From: Prostheceraeus crozeri
Taxonomy: Eukaryota > Platyhelminthes > Polycladida > Euryleptidae
DNA length: 64,000 nucleotides
Assembly: GCA_907163375.1 (NCBI GenBank)
Contig: CAJQUW010005589.1
Location: forward strand, 1 to 64,000
Reading direction: 5' to 3'
Below the pieces are notes generated by a model that saw nothing but the letters and a program-made list of their open reading frames with translations, made no database searches and was not told where the DNA came from. Positions 37,259-46,201 of the stretch are shown piece after piece. Position 1 is the first letter of the stretch. Each line of letters starts with the position of its first letter. A program made the position numbers and the translations under genes.

Positions 37259-38122
37259 TCCTTGAGTCATGGACAGAGCCTGGCCATTCTGTTGTAACTG
37301 AAAGAAACTTGTATGAGGAATCACAAATGTCTTGCACGTTGATCGAGTGAAAAGTTTTGCGGTTGATGTATTCATCTGGAAATCTATTCAAAGACGGCCG
37401 GAAAATTCGGGTGTAATCTAAAGCACCAATCACATCATCCAGTTTGCATATCGATCGAAAGCTGATCTTACACTCATTAATATCAGTCAAGCATGTTGGA
37501 AAATTTATGTTGTGTAATGCATTGTTGATGGCTTTTAAGACGACAAATTACACTTTGGAAACTGTTGTCTGATCGATAACAACCCATGCAGCAAGAATAT
37601 GTTGAAAACTGTCACTACCCTAGTAACTGACGGTGATGCAAACTTGAAGCGATGGACAAAGACTTCTGTTCCGGTTATTTCGATATGTAGGCGTTTCCTC
37701 GATCAAGTCAATGAAAGTTACAATCGGTTATAATGCTCCTTCTCTCAAAACGAATCGCAATTCAGCATCGTCGAATCACTGAAGTGGTTCAAGTCTATCT
37801 CGAAAAACTTTCTGGCGACGAGGGTCACAAGCAGCAAGAAGTAATAGACTCATGATGACTGGTTTGTGTGGTGGCAAGTTAGCCTTTAAGTATCTTGGCA
37901 ATATGAAGAACCTAACTTAGATACCTCTTACATACATACGAATGATAAGAGTGTTCTCGACAACATGAGTCATGCTAGATATATCTTGGCTAGAAAGTAC
38001 TACATATTGAATTATTCATACGAATTCAAGAACTATCTTAACAATTAAGAACTTTCGACCAAGACATTCATTTGAGCATACGGCTCATTGTTCCGATTGG
38101 CTTGAAATGTAGTGTTACGTAA

Positions 38123-38383
38123 TTGTATGCGTGTGATCGCTGCACAATGGGATACATTGGCGCAACTAAGCGTCACTTAGCCACTCGTATTAATGGGCAT
38201 CTTAAAGCCTATCCTGTGGCTACTGAGATTTCTATGAATGACCATCACCCAAAACTAAAAAATTTCTCAGTTGTGGGAGTATCCAACCATCATTTTGCTT
38301 TGGAAAATATTCTAATTCAAAACAATGCTGATCTATTGTCTAATGAAAGGAATGGCTCCATACCATTGAACCTAAATCCGTAA
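38123..38383 (+). pseudogene. GIY-YIG endonuclease fragment of a Penelope-like element
   Basis: The frame reads YACDRCTMGYIGATKRHLAT, then RINGHL, the start of a Penelope GIY-YIG domain (CxxC before YIGxTxRxLxxRxxxH). It ends with a LLSNERNGSIPLNL-type tail resembling the family's C-terminal EALxIxxxxPxLN helix. No reverse transcriptase precedes it. The sequence differs from the other two Penelope families in the window, giving three lineages. Confidence 0.6.
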
Positions 38384-39401
38384 ATAGGAAAATTTCTATG
38401 CACTCTGACCTTGGGTCGCTTCGTGTTCACATGCTCTGACTTTGTTTTTACGATTTTATATACTAACTGACTTCTGTGTGTGTTTCTATGTACCGCTGAT
38501 GATGGAATCCTCGAGATTCTAAAACATGTTCGGTTCTTTTAAAACACGATGTTGTTTTGTTTTGAAAATGTACATACATTCATTCTTGGTCTTTCTCATT
38601 ATAAAATGTGACTTGGTGATTTTCAGCTAGATTTCCGTCATTACCTAAGAAAAGATGTTTGCAATACTGATTACAATTTTAGGTAATTGATAGCCAAGCG
38701 ATAGGTTCATTTCAACTTGAGCACCCAGTCAATATCATACTCGTAGATATCTATTTCTAAATTCATTTAGTCACTGATAACTACTATTTTGAGACTCCCT
38801 AGATGATGTTTTAAATGAGTGAGTGCGATAAGAACTTTATTTAAGTGGCATACATCGTCAAAGACACTTTACACGCGAAAATGTGCACAAATGACAGACA
38901 AAGCAGATGCAGAATTATGTAATCAAAGTAAAAGTCACAAACAGTAATTCACTAATTAATGGGCTTTTATATACTTTTAGAAAAGGGGCGCTTCATGTGA
39001 TTCATATGAGCTCCGCTTTTGAGACACTCACATTTAGTCAGCTCGCATACAAATTCCTTTTATATAGTTACACGAGAAAGTATTCGAATTACACACTTTT
39101 TTACCCTAATAATGTCTTAATACTCTATTGCATTATATCTTCATTATTTCGATGATGCCTGATTTTGGTTTACGTAATTCTTCCGTTGGTCTCTGTGTGA
39201 AAAAATCCAACTAGGATGCATGTATTCACATCAACCTCAACAACGCCCTGTGATTTGCGCGTCCAGATGTTACCAAATAATAGCCTAATTTTGTTATTTA
39301 TTGACTTTCACATATTTACGATCAGATGGAAATAAATTTTCAGGTCCGGTGGCAGTAGTAAGAAAACGGCGAACACCAGATAGCGCAAGATGGCCGCCAT
39401 C
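38384..39401. other. No recognisable gene
   Basis: AT-rich sequence between the Penelope fragment and the tandem repeats. The left boundary of the Polinton may lie here or within the repeats; I could not identify it. Confidence 0.35.
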
Positions 39402-40880
39402 GCTGACGTCCCCCCCCCTCTGGAACGGCAGAGTGTCGTGGTCGGCCGCCGTGGCGCTTCGGGTCTGAGTCCCCCCCCCTCTGGAACGGCAGAGGTTGTA
39501 GTCTGTCGTGGTGTGCCGACCAGGTGGGTTCACAAACTGTTCGCTGACGTCCCCCCCCTCTGGAACGGCAGAGTGTCGTGGTCGGCCGCCGTGGTGCTTC
39601 GGGTCTGAGTCCCCCCCCCTCTGGAACGGCAGAGGTTGTAGTCTGTCGTGGTGTGCCGACCAGGTGGGTTCACAAACTGTTCGCTGACGTCCCCCCCTCT
39701 GGAACGATAGAGTGTCGTGGTGGACTTGGGCGACCGCCAGGATTAGTCTTGAGGCTATAGTGTGTGATGTTTTTCGTGCAATCTGCTGAATGTTGGGTTG
39801 TAAAATGGGTTGTTTCGAGTGGAAGGAGTGGTCGGATGAGAAAACGGAGGTCGGATTCGTATTCAGCGTGAAATTCTACATCGGTATGGTGAGTTTCAAG
39901 GCAATCGGTGAGAAAAAATTTTCAACATTTTTCGAAAAACGACAGAGTTAGAATTTGGGACGTTTTGGTGTGTAGCGTCAAAACGAAGCATCGGATGAGA
40001 AAACGGAGGTCAGATTCGGATTCAGCGTGAAATTCTGCATCGCTATGGTGAGTTTCAAGTCAATCGGAGAGAAAAAATTTTCGGCTGACGTCCCCCCCCC
40101 TCTGGACAGCTTGCTTCGATCTTGGCTTCCAGTGGACGGATTTTGTCGTGCGATAGCTCGTTTGAAAGCTAAGAGTGAGACAAATTCAGTGAAAGAATCG
40201 GCTTGTTCCTATCTGTCTTCGTTCAAAAGTTAGAGCGGTTACAAGATTTTAGGTCGGAGCTCGCTCACCTGAAAAAATCCTAAGTGTCAGAGTGGCTTTG
40301 TATGGGTAAAATTTTGAAAATTTTCCAAAGTGTGGAATTTCGACCTTGGACCGCCACCAAAACATTTTTCATCAAATTTCACTGACCTCCCCCCCCTCTG
40401 GACAGCTAGCTTCGATCTTGGCTTCTAGTGGACGGATTTTGTCGTGCAATAGCTCGTTTGAAAGCTAAGAGTGAGACAAATTCAGTGAAAGAATCGGCTT
40501 GTTCCTATCTGTCTTCGTTCAAAAGTTAGAGCGGTTACAAGATTTTAGGTCGGAGCTCGCTCACCTGAAAAAATCCTAAGTGTCAGAGTAACTTTGTATG
40601 GGTAAAATTTTGAAAATTTTCCAAAGTGTGGAATTTCGACCTGGGACCGTCACCAAAACATTTTTCATCAAATTTCACTGACCTCCCCCCCTCTGGACAG
40701 CTTGCTTCGATTTTGGCTTCCAGTGGACGGATTTTGTCGTGCGATAGCTCGTTTGAAAACTAAGAGTGAGACAAATTCAGTGAAAGAATCGGCTTGTTCC
40801 TATCTGTCTTCGTTTAGATGTGAGACGCCATTTAAGATTTTGGGACATTGGCGAAAAACGACAGAGTTAGAATTTGGGAC
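39402..40880. repeat. Three nested tandem arrays built on a TGACSTCCCCCCCTCTGGA motif
   Basis: Array 1 (39402-39730) has a 140-bp period with TGACGTC-poly-C-TCTGGAACG at 39402, 39543 and 39683 and half-units between. Array 2 (about 39834-40080) is a 159-bp duplication beginning GATGAGAAAACGGAGGTC. Array 3 (40083-40830) has a 297-bp period with starts at 40083, 40379 and 40678. All three share the poly-C motif or neighbouring words, and GAAAAACGACAGAGTTAGAATT occurs at 39935 and again at 40853. Polinton termini often contain tandem repeats, so this may be the element's left terminal region. Confidence 0.75.
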
Positions 40881-40958
40881 GTTTTGGGCTGTAGCACCAA
40901 AACGAAGGCTCGGATGGGTAAACGGAGGCCAGATTTGGAATCAGCTTGATGTTATTGT

Positions 40959-41035
40959 CCAATGAGGATCATCATCCAATGAGAATCAAGCATTTCTTTA
41001 TAAATAGCGAGCCTTCCACAGTGAGAATCATTCCA
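40959..41035 (+). promoter_or_regulatory. Candidate RNA polymerase II promoter of the leftmost Polinton gene
   Basis: Two CCAAT words (40959-40963 and 40976-40980) precede TATAAATA at 40999-41006. A TCATTC initiator-like word lies about 28 bases downstream at 41028. Spacing is textbook for a TATA promoter and the next ATG is at 41111. Confidence 0.6.
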
Positions 41036-41110
41036 TCGTTGAATCACACGAGTGACGGACGCACATTTTCTCTCTCTCTCTCTAGTTCCCTGTTCTATTA
41101 TCCAACTAAA

Positions 41111-41862
41111 ATGGTAAGTCGCTACTTCCCTCCCTCTCCTCCCTTGAACGTAAACTTAATACAATCTTTTTTCATTTTCAGGCATCTACTCCATCTACTG
41201 CACTAGTAGGACAAAATGGCGGTCAAACGTTACAAGGTTCGCTACGGTCAGATCATCTACAACTGAGGCCAGTGGAAGAAACATCCAAGGTACATAATCC
41301 TACACCGCTACAGCGTAAATTTAAACAAGCCTTGCGTTATGATGATCATAGCGTAGTACTCCAAACGGGAATGCTCCCTTCCACGGATGTCAAGATAATG
41401 CACAATCAGTATGGGGACTACATACTGATCCCCGTGAGTCCGTACATTCGCCACCAACTTGATATTATTGAGGAGTACGTGACATTAAATATGGACATTC
41501 CTAGTCCTCTTGCTCAAGAGTGGAAGGCGAGAGATGACAAGGATACTCCCTATAGAAAGATTTGGGATGGTAATCACATTTGCCTACCGGTATCACATTG
41601 GTGTACTTACTATAAGAAGGAGGGAGATCATTCAATACCCATCAGATGTGATGAGCTCGGAGAAGGTACTTGGGATATCGTTTTTAAGTTTAAGGATTTG
41701 TGTGTTCCTATTTTGTCTGTTCGTTGTAGTAGCTACGTTCATAACCAATGCTTCTTTCCTCCTTACCTCAACACTGCCAAAGTCCTGTATGGTTATCATT
41801 GCTCGCTGTATGATAGTTATCAGCTGTATCTATTTTATCTCTTTCAAACCATTGATTTATAA
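41111..41862 (+). CDS. Unrecognised Polinton gene 1
   Basis: I do not recognise this protein. About 196 residues are open from 41272, with a well-folded look: mixed hydrophobic strands (YGDYILIPVSPYIRHQLDII), a WKARDD segment and a TWDIVFKFKDL strand. It lies directly behind the TATA promoter. A candidate 68-bp GT-AG intron (41114-41181) follows the ATG at 41111, and the frame is open from its acceptor. Introns have been reported in some Polintons. A poly(A) signal AATAAA lies at 41885-41890. It is the first gene of the arm. Its role is unknown. Confidence 0.5.
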
Positions 41863-41949
41863 TGCATGCTTGTTACAGTTATTCAATAAATGTTACTATG
41901 ACAAGAGTTGTTGTTTTCATACAATGGATGGGTTAGTTAAAGGGCGATC

Positions 41950-42689
41950 ATGTCTTTCTCAAACGACTGCGGAACATTACGTTTTCATAGGCAAAGTTTA
42001 AAAGGAGCTGTTCAAGATTATGTGATAAATTTTCATAAAGATGAGACCGACATCGAAGCAGTGGTCGATGATGCTAGCACTCTATTTCTAGAGTTAATGA
42101 ATACATTCTCTGATAGCATTATCATGGCGCGATTAGTTGCGAAAATTAAGTTTAGTCATTTTGGAAAGTAAGAGGTGGAAAGTCGCTCTTTCCATTTTGC
42201 TTCTTACTCAATGGAAGTGGTAGATCACCCCCAAGAATTTTTTAAAAGACATATGATAAAAATTATTGAACGTCTTAACGCATTTAACCATCATGGTAGT
42301 AGTCTAGTGATTGAAGCGATTTCAGATATTCACATTCAACTTTCTATAAAGAAAAATAGAAAATGCAGTGGTACTTGATTGTAGCACAACTGGTTTTCGA
42401 GCTATGTCTGCTCACTCTCGAAGTATATTCCTTCTGTACATGCGTCTATTATTTAGAAAAGGCTAGCAAATTCATATCTTCAAAAAGACTTGCTATAGAC
42501 GTTACCAGTAACGGTGAAACTATGTGTTGCGATGTATGTAAGCGAAAGGATGGAAATGAAAAGCGCATCTTCAAGAGATGTAAGCATGCTTTTTGTCAAC
42601 GCTGTTTCATACGTAATTGCATTCAACTTTGCCAATGTAACCACTGTGATATTGCTCATTTCGAGTGTCACTTATGTCGCAATAGTTAG
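41950..42689 (+). pseudogene. Polinton N-terminal-domain protein with RING-like zinc finger (broken)
   Basis: The first two-thirds carry a domain I associate with Polinton proteins: a predicted helix-strand unit ending in NHHGSSLVIEAISDIHIQL, similar to the GSGW..+.+..L.+.I segment found at the N-termini of several Polinton proteins. The last third is cysteine- and histidine-rich (CCDVCKRKD; RCKHAFCQRCFIRNC; CDIAHFECHLC), consistent with a cross-brace RING-type zinc finger. It is spread over different frames, with about two breaks. Whether this is one gene or two is not settled. A RING domain could act as a ubiquitin ligase; that is inference. Confidence 0.45.
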
Positions 42690-42740
42690 TACCTATGCAA
42701 ATGTGGTAAAGCTAGGTTTTAGCAAAGACTAATACGGAAA

Positions 42741-43097
42741 ATGGCGAAACGTAAAATGACGAAACGTAAAAGTCAAAAGTTTTCTTCAGCCATTCAAGCT
42801 CTCCGACGAATGAAAGCAAATCAGCGATACAATGCTATACGACATTCTAACGATAAATTCATTTGTGAAATTATTTCTCATGTGAGGAAGTTGAGGACGA
42901 AGAAATTAGCGCCAAAACAACGAAAGTTACTTAAGCGATATGCTACGAAATTGCGTTTCATCTCCAATCCTAAAGTCACCCTTCAAAGAAAGAGGAAAAC
43001 TCTAACACAAAAGGGCGGTTTCCTTTCAGCAATACTTCCAATGATAGCTCCTGCCGTGGGCAACCTATTGGGTAATATCTTTGGCTCTAAGCGTTAA
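42741..43097 (+). CDS. Small basic virion-core-like protein
   Basis: This 118-residue protein is strongly basic (MAKRKMTKRKSQKF; KLAPKQRKLLKRYATKL). It ends in a glycine-rich hydrophobic tail, GGFLSAILPMIAPAVGNLLG, then a basic cap. The basic body plus GGFL..LLP.IAP..G.LLG tail is widespread among Polinton- and adintovirus-type elements and resembles adenovirus core or pX-like peptides that bind DNA and membranes. The family match is from memory and the exact role is inferred. It overlaps the start of the ATPase gene by a few bases. Confidence 0.6.
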   Translation: MAKRKMTKRKSQKFSSAIQALRRMKANQRYNAIRHSNDKFICEIISHVRKLRTKKLAPKQRKLLKRYATKLRFISNPKVTLQRKRKTLTQKGGFLSAILPMIAPAVGNLLGNIFGSKR

Positions 43098-43746
43098 TTG
43101 TGCAAATGTTGAATCTCAAAGTAATAAAATAGATTTCAGACTTCAATGTGATAAAGTTCTGACTGTATCAGGTCCATCTCATGCAGGTAAAACTGTTTTC
43201 ACGCTGAATTTATTGGATAAAAGAAGGGAGTTGTTTAAGGAACCTATCAATCGAGTGATTTGGTGTTATGGTATTTATCAACCGTCGCTGTTTCAGGAAT
43301 TGCAAAGTCGCAACTTTATTCGACATGAAGGAATTATTCCAGTGGATAAACTTCAGTCTAATGATGTTGTTGTATTGGATGATTTATTAAAAGAAAGTAA
43401 GAATTCAAAAGATGTTACAGATATGTTCACTCGCGCAGCACACCATAGAAGGTGTTTCATCATCTATATCACACAAAATTTGTTTCCTGATGGAAAAGAA
43501 GCTCGTACACGAAACCTGAATACACACTATTATGCTATTTTCAAGAATCCGCGAGATAAAAGTCAATTTGAAATTTTAGCGCGACAAGTTGCACCCAGAG
43601 GATCAAAAGCCTTAATTGAAATTTTTCAAGCAGCTACTGAAAAACCATACGGTTACTTATTCATTGACTTTACGCAAGAGTGTCCGGAAGAATTTAGATT
43701 TCGAAGTGATATTTTGAAAACTCCCATGATTATCTACAAACTATGA
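43081..43746 (+). CDS. FtsK/HerA-type genome-packaging ATPase
   Basis: About 220 residues. The Walker A loop is GPSHAGKT (residues near 31-38, KVLTVSGPSHAGKTVFTLN). Walker B is DVVVLDDLL, and a sensor-type region follows at RRCFIIYITQNLF. This is the A32-like packaging ATPase that pumps DNA into double-jelly-roll capsids and is one of the marker genes of Polintons. The first residue is not settled; the frame overlaps the preceding gene. The stop overlaps the next ATG (ATGA). The copy looks whole over its motifs. Confidence 0.85.
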   Translation: MALSVNCANVESQSNKIDFRLQCDKVLTVSGPSHAGKTVFTLNLLDKRRELFKEPINRVIWCYGIYQPSLFQELQSRNFIRHEGIIPVDKLQSNDVVVLDDLLKESKNSKDVTDMFTRAAHHRRCFIIYITQNLFPDGKEARTRNLNTHYYAIFKNPRDKSQFEILARQVAPRGSKALIEIFQAATEKPYGYLFIDFTQECPEEFRFRSDILKTPMIIYKL

Positions 43747-44435
43747 GTTCTTATTCTCGCATGATTGTTATTCCTCAGGATGAATATGTACAATTGACTG
43801 CCATGCAGCAAGTAAAGCAACCTCTTGCAAATCAAATGTATAGGAAAGAAATAGATTATCAGCAAAATGTTCACATCAAAGATCCACATCGTGCTGTATT
43901 ATTACAATCGGAAACTGTTGAGCAATTGAAAAACTTGAAGAATAAGATGCGTGACTCTGTATCGACTGCTACACCTTTAGCATCTCGCGCACATGCCATA
44001 TCTCTTTTCAACAGTATTGAACCCCATCTCAATGTAAATGATAGAGGAGAAATCATTACAGATGAAAATAAAGTGATTGATGCTTCACGTTATGAAGACT
44101 TGATTCAGTATGCGACACGTAGAAAGCGCCGTCAGGGCTATGTTCCACCTGGTTGGTCATACTTTCTTAAACTATTGAAAAAGCATAATGTACCAAAATT
44201 TGCTTTGAATAATGAGACATTGAAAGAACTTGATTCAACAGTGGCTACTACTCCAATGCCTCAGGCGATGAAAATGCCAACAAATTGGTTTAAGACGTCA
44301 CCTGCTACATCCCCTCCCACACTCACTAAGCAAACAAGAGGAAGAACTCGACGTAGATCTACATCGCCACTAAAACAGGTAAAAGGAAAACGTAAAACAG
44401 CTCCTCCTAGGAAATACATGTTCTCAGACTATTAA
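43743..44435 (+). CDS. Unrecognised 230-residue Polinton protein
   Basis: It starts with ATG overlapping the stop of the ATPase gene. The N-terminal half is mixed helical (RMIVIPQDEYVQLTAMQQVK; QLKNLKNKMRD). The middle has YEDLIQYATRRKRRQGYVPP and GWSYFLKLLKK. The tail is disordered and basic with repeated Thr-Pro and Arg clusters (RGRTRRRSTSPLKQ). I do not know its function. Its place between ATPase and integrase is typical of an uncharacterised Polinton gene, possibly a structural or DNA-binding protein. Confidence 0.6.
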   Translation: MSSYSRMIVIPQDEYVQLTAMQQVKQPLANQMYRKEIDYQQNVHIKDPHRAVLLQSETVEQLKNLKNKMRDSVSTATPLASRAHAISLFNSIEPHLNVNDRGEIITDENKVIDASRYEDLIQYATRRKRRQGYVPPGWSYFLKLLKKHNVPKFALNNETLKELDSTVATTPMPQAMKMPTNWFKTSPATSPPTLTKQTRGRTRRRSTSPLKQVKGKRKTAPPRKYMFSDY

Positions 44436-44436
44436 T

Positions 44437-44652
44437 ATGAAGCAGATGTGTTGCTTGCCATGTAATGAGCCGCCAGAGGTGAATGTCGTTGTCACTTGCA
44501 CTTGCTGCGCCAGCTCTCATAATGAAACCCCTAAGCAATGTGAACACGATCGCAAAACCACTAAAGCTAAATGCTGCAGTTGTTGTAAATGTAGAAAGGC
44601 AAGAAAACAAAAAGATGAGAAGGAGGAAAAAGAGTCAGCCGTCATCGACTGA
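44437..44652 (+). CDS. Small Cys-rich ORF
   Basis: A 71-residue frame with about a dozen cysteines in pairs (MCCLPC; CTCCASSHNE; CCSCCKCRK) and a basic-acidic tail. It starts just after the preceding stop and overlaps the beginning of the integrase frame. The paired cysteines suggest a metal-binding knuckle. It may be a real small gene or a leader overlapping the integrase; I cannot decide. Confidence 0.35.
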   Translation: MKQMCCLPCNEPPEVNVVVTCTCCASSHNETPKQCEHDRKTTKAKCCSCCKCRKARKQKDEKEEKESAVID

Positions 44653-45490
44653 ACGTTTGAAGTCAATCTATTATGATGTAAAACATCCGGCAGGATTTGC
44701 ATCTATCAAGAAATTATCAAAAGCAAGTGGTCTTCCACAATCACAAGTGAAACGATGGTTAAAGGGTCAGGCTACCTATACACTCCACAAACAAGCAAAA
44801 AAGAAGTACCGCACCCGCCATTATATTGTTCATGACATCGATGAACAGTGGCAAGCAGATTTGTGTGATGTTGCCTCCATTTCAAAACATAACTCGGGCA
44901 ATAATTTTATTTTAACCGTCATTGATATTTTCTCGCGTTATGCGTGGGCTCAACCTTTAAAAACTAAAGAAGGGAAAGGAGTAGCAAAAGCATTCCAAAC
45001 AATTTTTCGAGAAGGTCGCATTCCAAAAAGAATTCAGAGTGATCAAGGAAAAGAGTTTGAAAATCAGCATGTGACAAGATTATTTGAGAGGCATGACATT
45101 GAGTTGTTTAGTGTAAAGAGCGCTTATAAAGCTGCACTTGTTGAACGTTTTAATCGCACATTAAAAAATCGCTTGTGGCGACATTTTACTGCCAACTTGA
45201 CACAAAATTGGACAAAGGTTCTACAAGATACACTCCATGCCTACAATCACTCTATCCATCGTTCTATTGGACTCAGACCAGTAGATGTAAATGCTGACAA
45301 TGTAGATAAAGTGCGCGAATCATTCCAACGTAAACGCACTCATGTGAAAAGTGATGTGAAAATTGGCGATAAAGTTCGTATCTCAAAAGTGAAAAGTGTT
45401 TTTGCTAAAGGGTACCTCCCGAATTGGACAGAGGAGGTATTTACAGTATCAAGGATTAATCTAAAGACTCTCCGACCACCTACAAGTTGA
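44615..45490 (+). CDS. Polinton integrase, DDE catalytic part
   Basis: The likely start is the ATG at 44615 (MRRRKKSQPSS). An N-terminal helical region follows (GFASIKKLSKASGLPQSQVK, VKRWLKGQATYTLHKQ). The retroviral-type catalytic core has aspartates in WQADLCDV and RIQSDQGKEFENQ and the glutamate in KAALVERFNRTLKNRLW, with LTVIDIFSRYAWAQPLK between. It inserts the linear element into host DNA. This gene resembles retrovirus integrases, but the surrounding capsid, ATPase and protease genes show it belongs to a Polinton. A chromodomain lies just downstream. Confidence 0.9.
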   Translation: MRRRKKSQPSSTERLKSIYYDVKHPAGFASIKKLSKASGLPQSQVKRWLKGQATYTLHKQAKKKYRTRHYIVHDIDEQWQADLCDVASISKHNSGNNFILTVIDIFSRYAWAQPLKTKEGKGVAKAFQTIFREGRIPKRIQSDQGKEFENQHVTRLFERHDIELFSVKSAYKAALVERFNRTLKNRLWRHFTANLTQNWTKVLQDTLHAYNHSIHRSIGLRPVDVNADNVDKVRESFQRKRTHVKSDVKIGDKVRISKVKSVFAKGYLPNWTEEVFTVSRINLKTLRPPTS

Positions 45491-45702
45491 AAGATTACGA
45501 TAATGAAGAAATTGAGGGTAGCTTTTACCGCGATGAGATTGAGGTAGTCACTGAAAGTGAAACATATTTGGTAGAGAAAATCATTCGATGTAAAAAACGG
45601 CAAGGTGAAGAATGGTGTCTTGTTAAATGGACTGGTTATCCTTCAAGTATGAACTCTTGGATGCGTCGTGCCGACATCTTTCATCTAAGTGATCGACAGT
45701 GA
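45487..45702 (+). CDS. Chromodomain of the Polinton integrase
   Basis: The segment has YLVEKIIRCKKRQGEEWCLV, then KWTGYPSSMNSW, the standard chromodomain pattern (aromatic, then W-C-LVKWTGYP, then SW). In Polinton and chromovirus integrases such a C-terminal domain steers integration to particular chromatin. It adjoins the catalytic frame closely. Confidence 0.8.
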   Translation: MKDYDNEEIEGSFYRDEIEVVTESETYLVEKIIRCKKRQGEEWCLVKWTGYPSSMNSWMRRADIFHLSDRQ

Positions 45703-45743
45703 TTCATGCAAAGTTGTAACTAACAATGTTTAGGGTTTGAGCT

Positions 45744-46199
45744 ATGAATCCAACTGCCTCATTTTATTCACGACCCTCCTATGTAAGTGGTGGAGGACAA
45801 ATTTACATCGGTGCTCGCCGCCAACGTGGAGGTAGCATACTTGGTGCACTGAAATCTGTTGTAGCACCTCTCATATCCAATGTCGGTAGATCTTTAAAAC
45901 GAAATGTTTTAAGTAATGCCGTTGGCTTTGCTGGTGATGTTGCTAGTAATCTTTCCAGAGGTAGAAGTTTTAAGAGCAGTTTGTTGAATCGTGGGAAGGA
46001 ACGCGGTTTAAAAACATTGAAGCAGACCATTGCTGGTGTTACTCAAGGAAAGAAATCACCTAAACGAATGAAAAAAGGAAGGAGGAAACATCGCGGAGCT
46101 GGTAAGGTGCGATCTTCAGTCAAAAGGCATTCACGCAAACGTCGCAGAGGCTCTAATCATTCATCAGGCGCTAAACGACGACGCTGCTATAACTTCTAA
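45744..46199 (+). CDS. Basic pVI-like minor virion protein
   Basis: 151 residues. The N-terminus has SGGGQIYIGARRQRGGSILG, then an amphipathic alanine- and leucine-rich middle (ALKSVVAPLISNVGRSLKR), and an extremely basic C-terminus (RKHRGAGKVRSS; HSRKRRRGSNHSS). The GG.IY.G.R.QRG.G signature and layout are common in Polinton/adintovirus elements and recall adenovirus pVI or core proteins, which are cut by the viral protease. Function is inferred from family resemblance. It sits just before the capsid gene. Confidence 0.6.
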   Translation: MNPTASFYSRPSYVSGGGQIYIGARRQRGGSILGALKSVVAPLISNVGRSLKRNVLSNAVGFAGDVASNLSRGRSFKSSLLNRGKERGLKTLKQTIAGVTQGKKSPKRMKKGRRKHRGAGKVRSSVKRHSRKRRRGSNHSSGAKRRRCYNF

Positions 46200-46201
46200 T
46201 C

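Larger units (their letters stand above)
35046..37830 (-). mobile_element. Harbinger/PIF transposase remnant split by an insertion
   Basis: On the minus strand 37830-37255 encodes the N-terminal half of a HARBI1-like nuclease: CPSLQVCITVSYY, FQHILAAWVVIDQTTVSKV, then DVIGALDYTRI with the first catalytic aspartate, YINRKTFHSINVQ and TEWPGSVHDSRIL. The C-terminal half is 35435-35046, with ENGYLVGDRLYKFLLMP (second aspartate) and RAQVRIEITFGILKQ (glutamate). About 1.8 kb of foreign DNA separates the halves at an RNS tripeptide present on both sides. Other frame changes occur in the N-terminal half. The usual DGTHI is DYTRI here. Element ends were not located. Confidence 0.75.

Noticed and set aside
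39402-40880. CRISPR-like array
   Set aside because: Repeats are long, unequal and without regular unique spacers; the genome is animal. They are ordinary tandem repeats.
44615-45702. Reading the integrase plus chromodomain as an LTR retrotransposon
   Set aside because: No gag, reverse transcriptase or LTRs are nearby, and the neighbouring ATPase, protease and capsid-type genes identify a Polinton.
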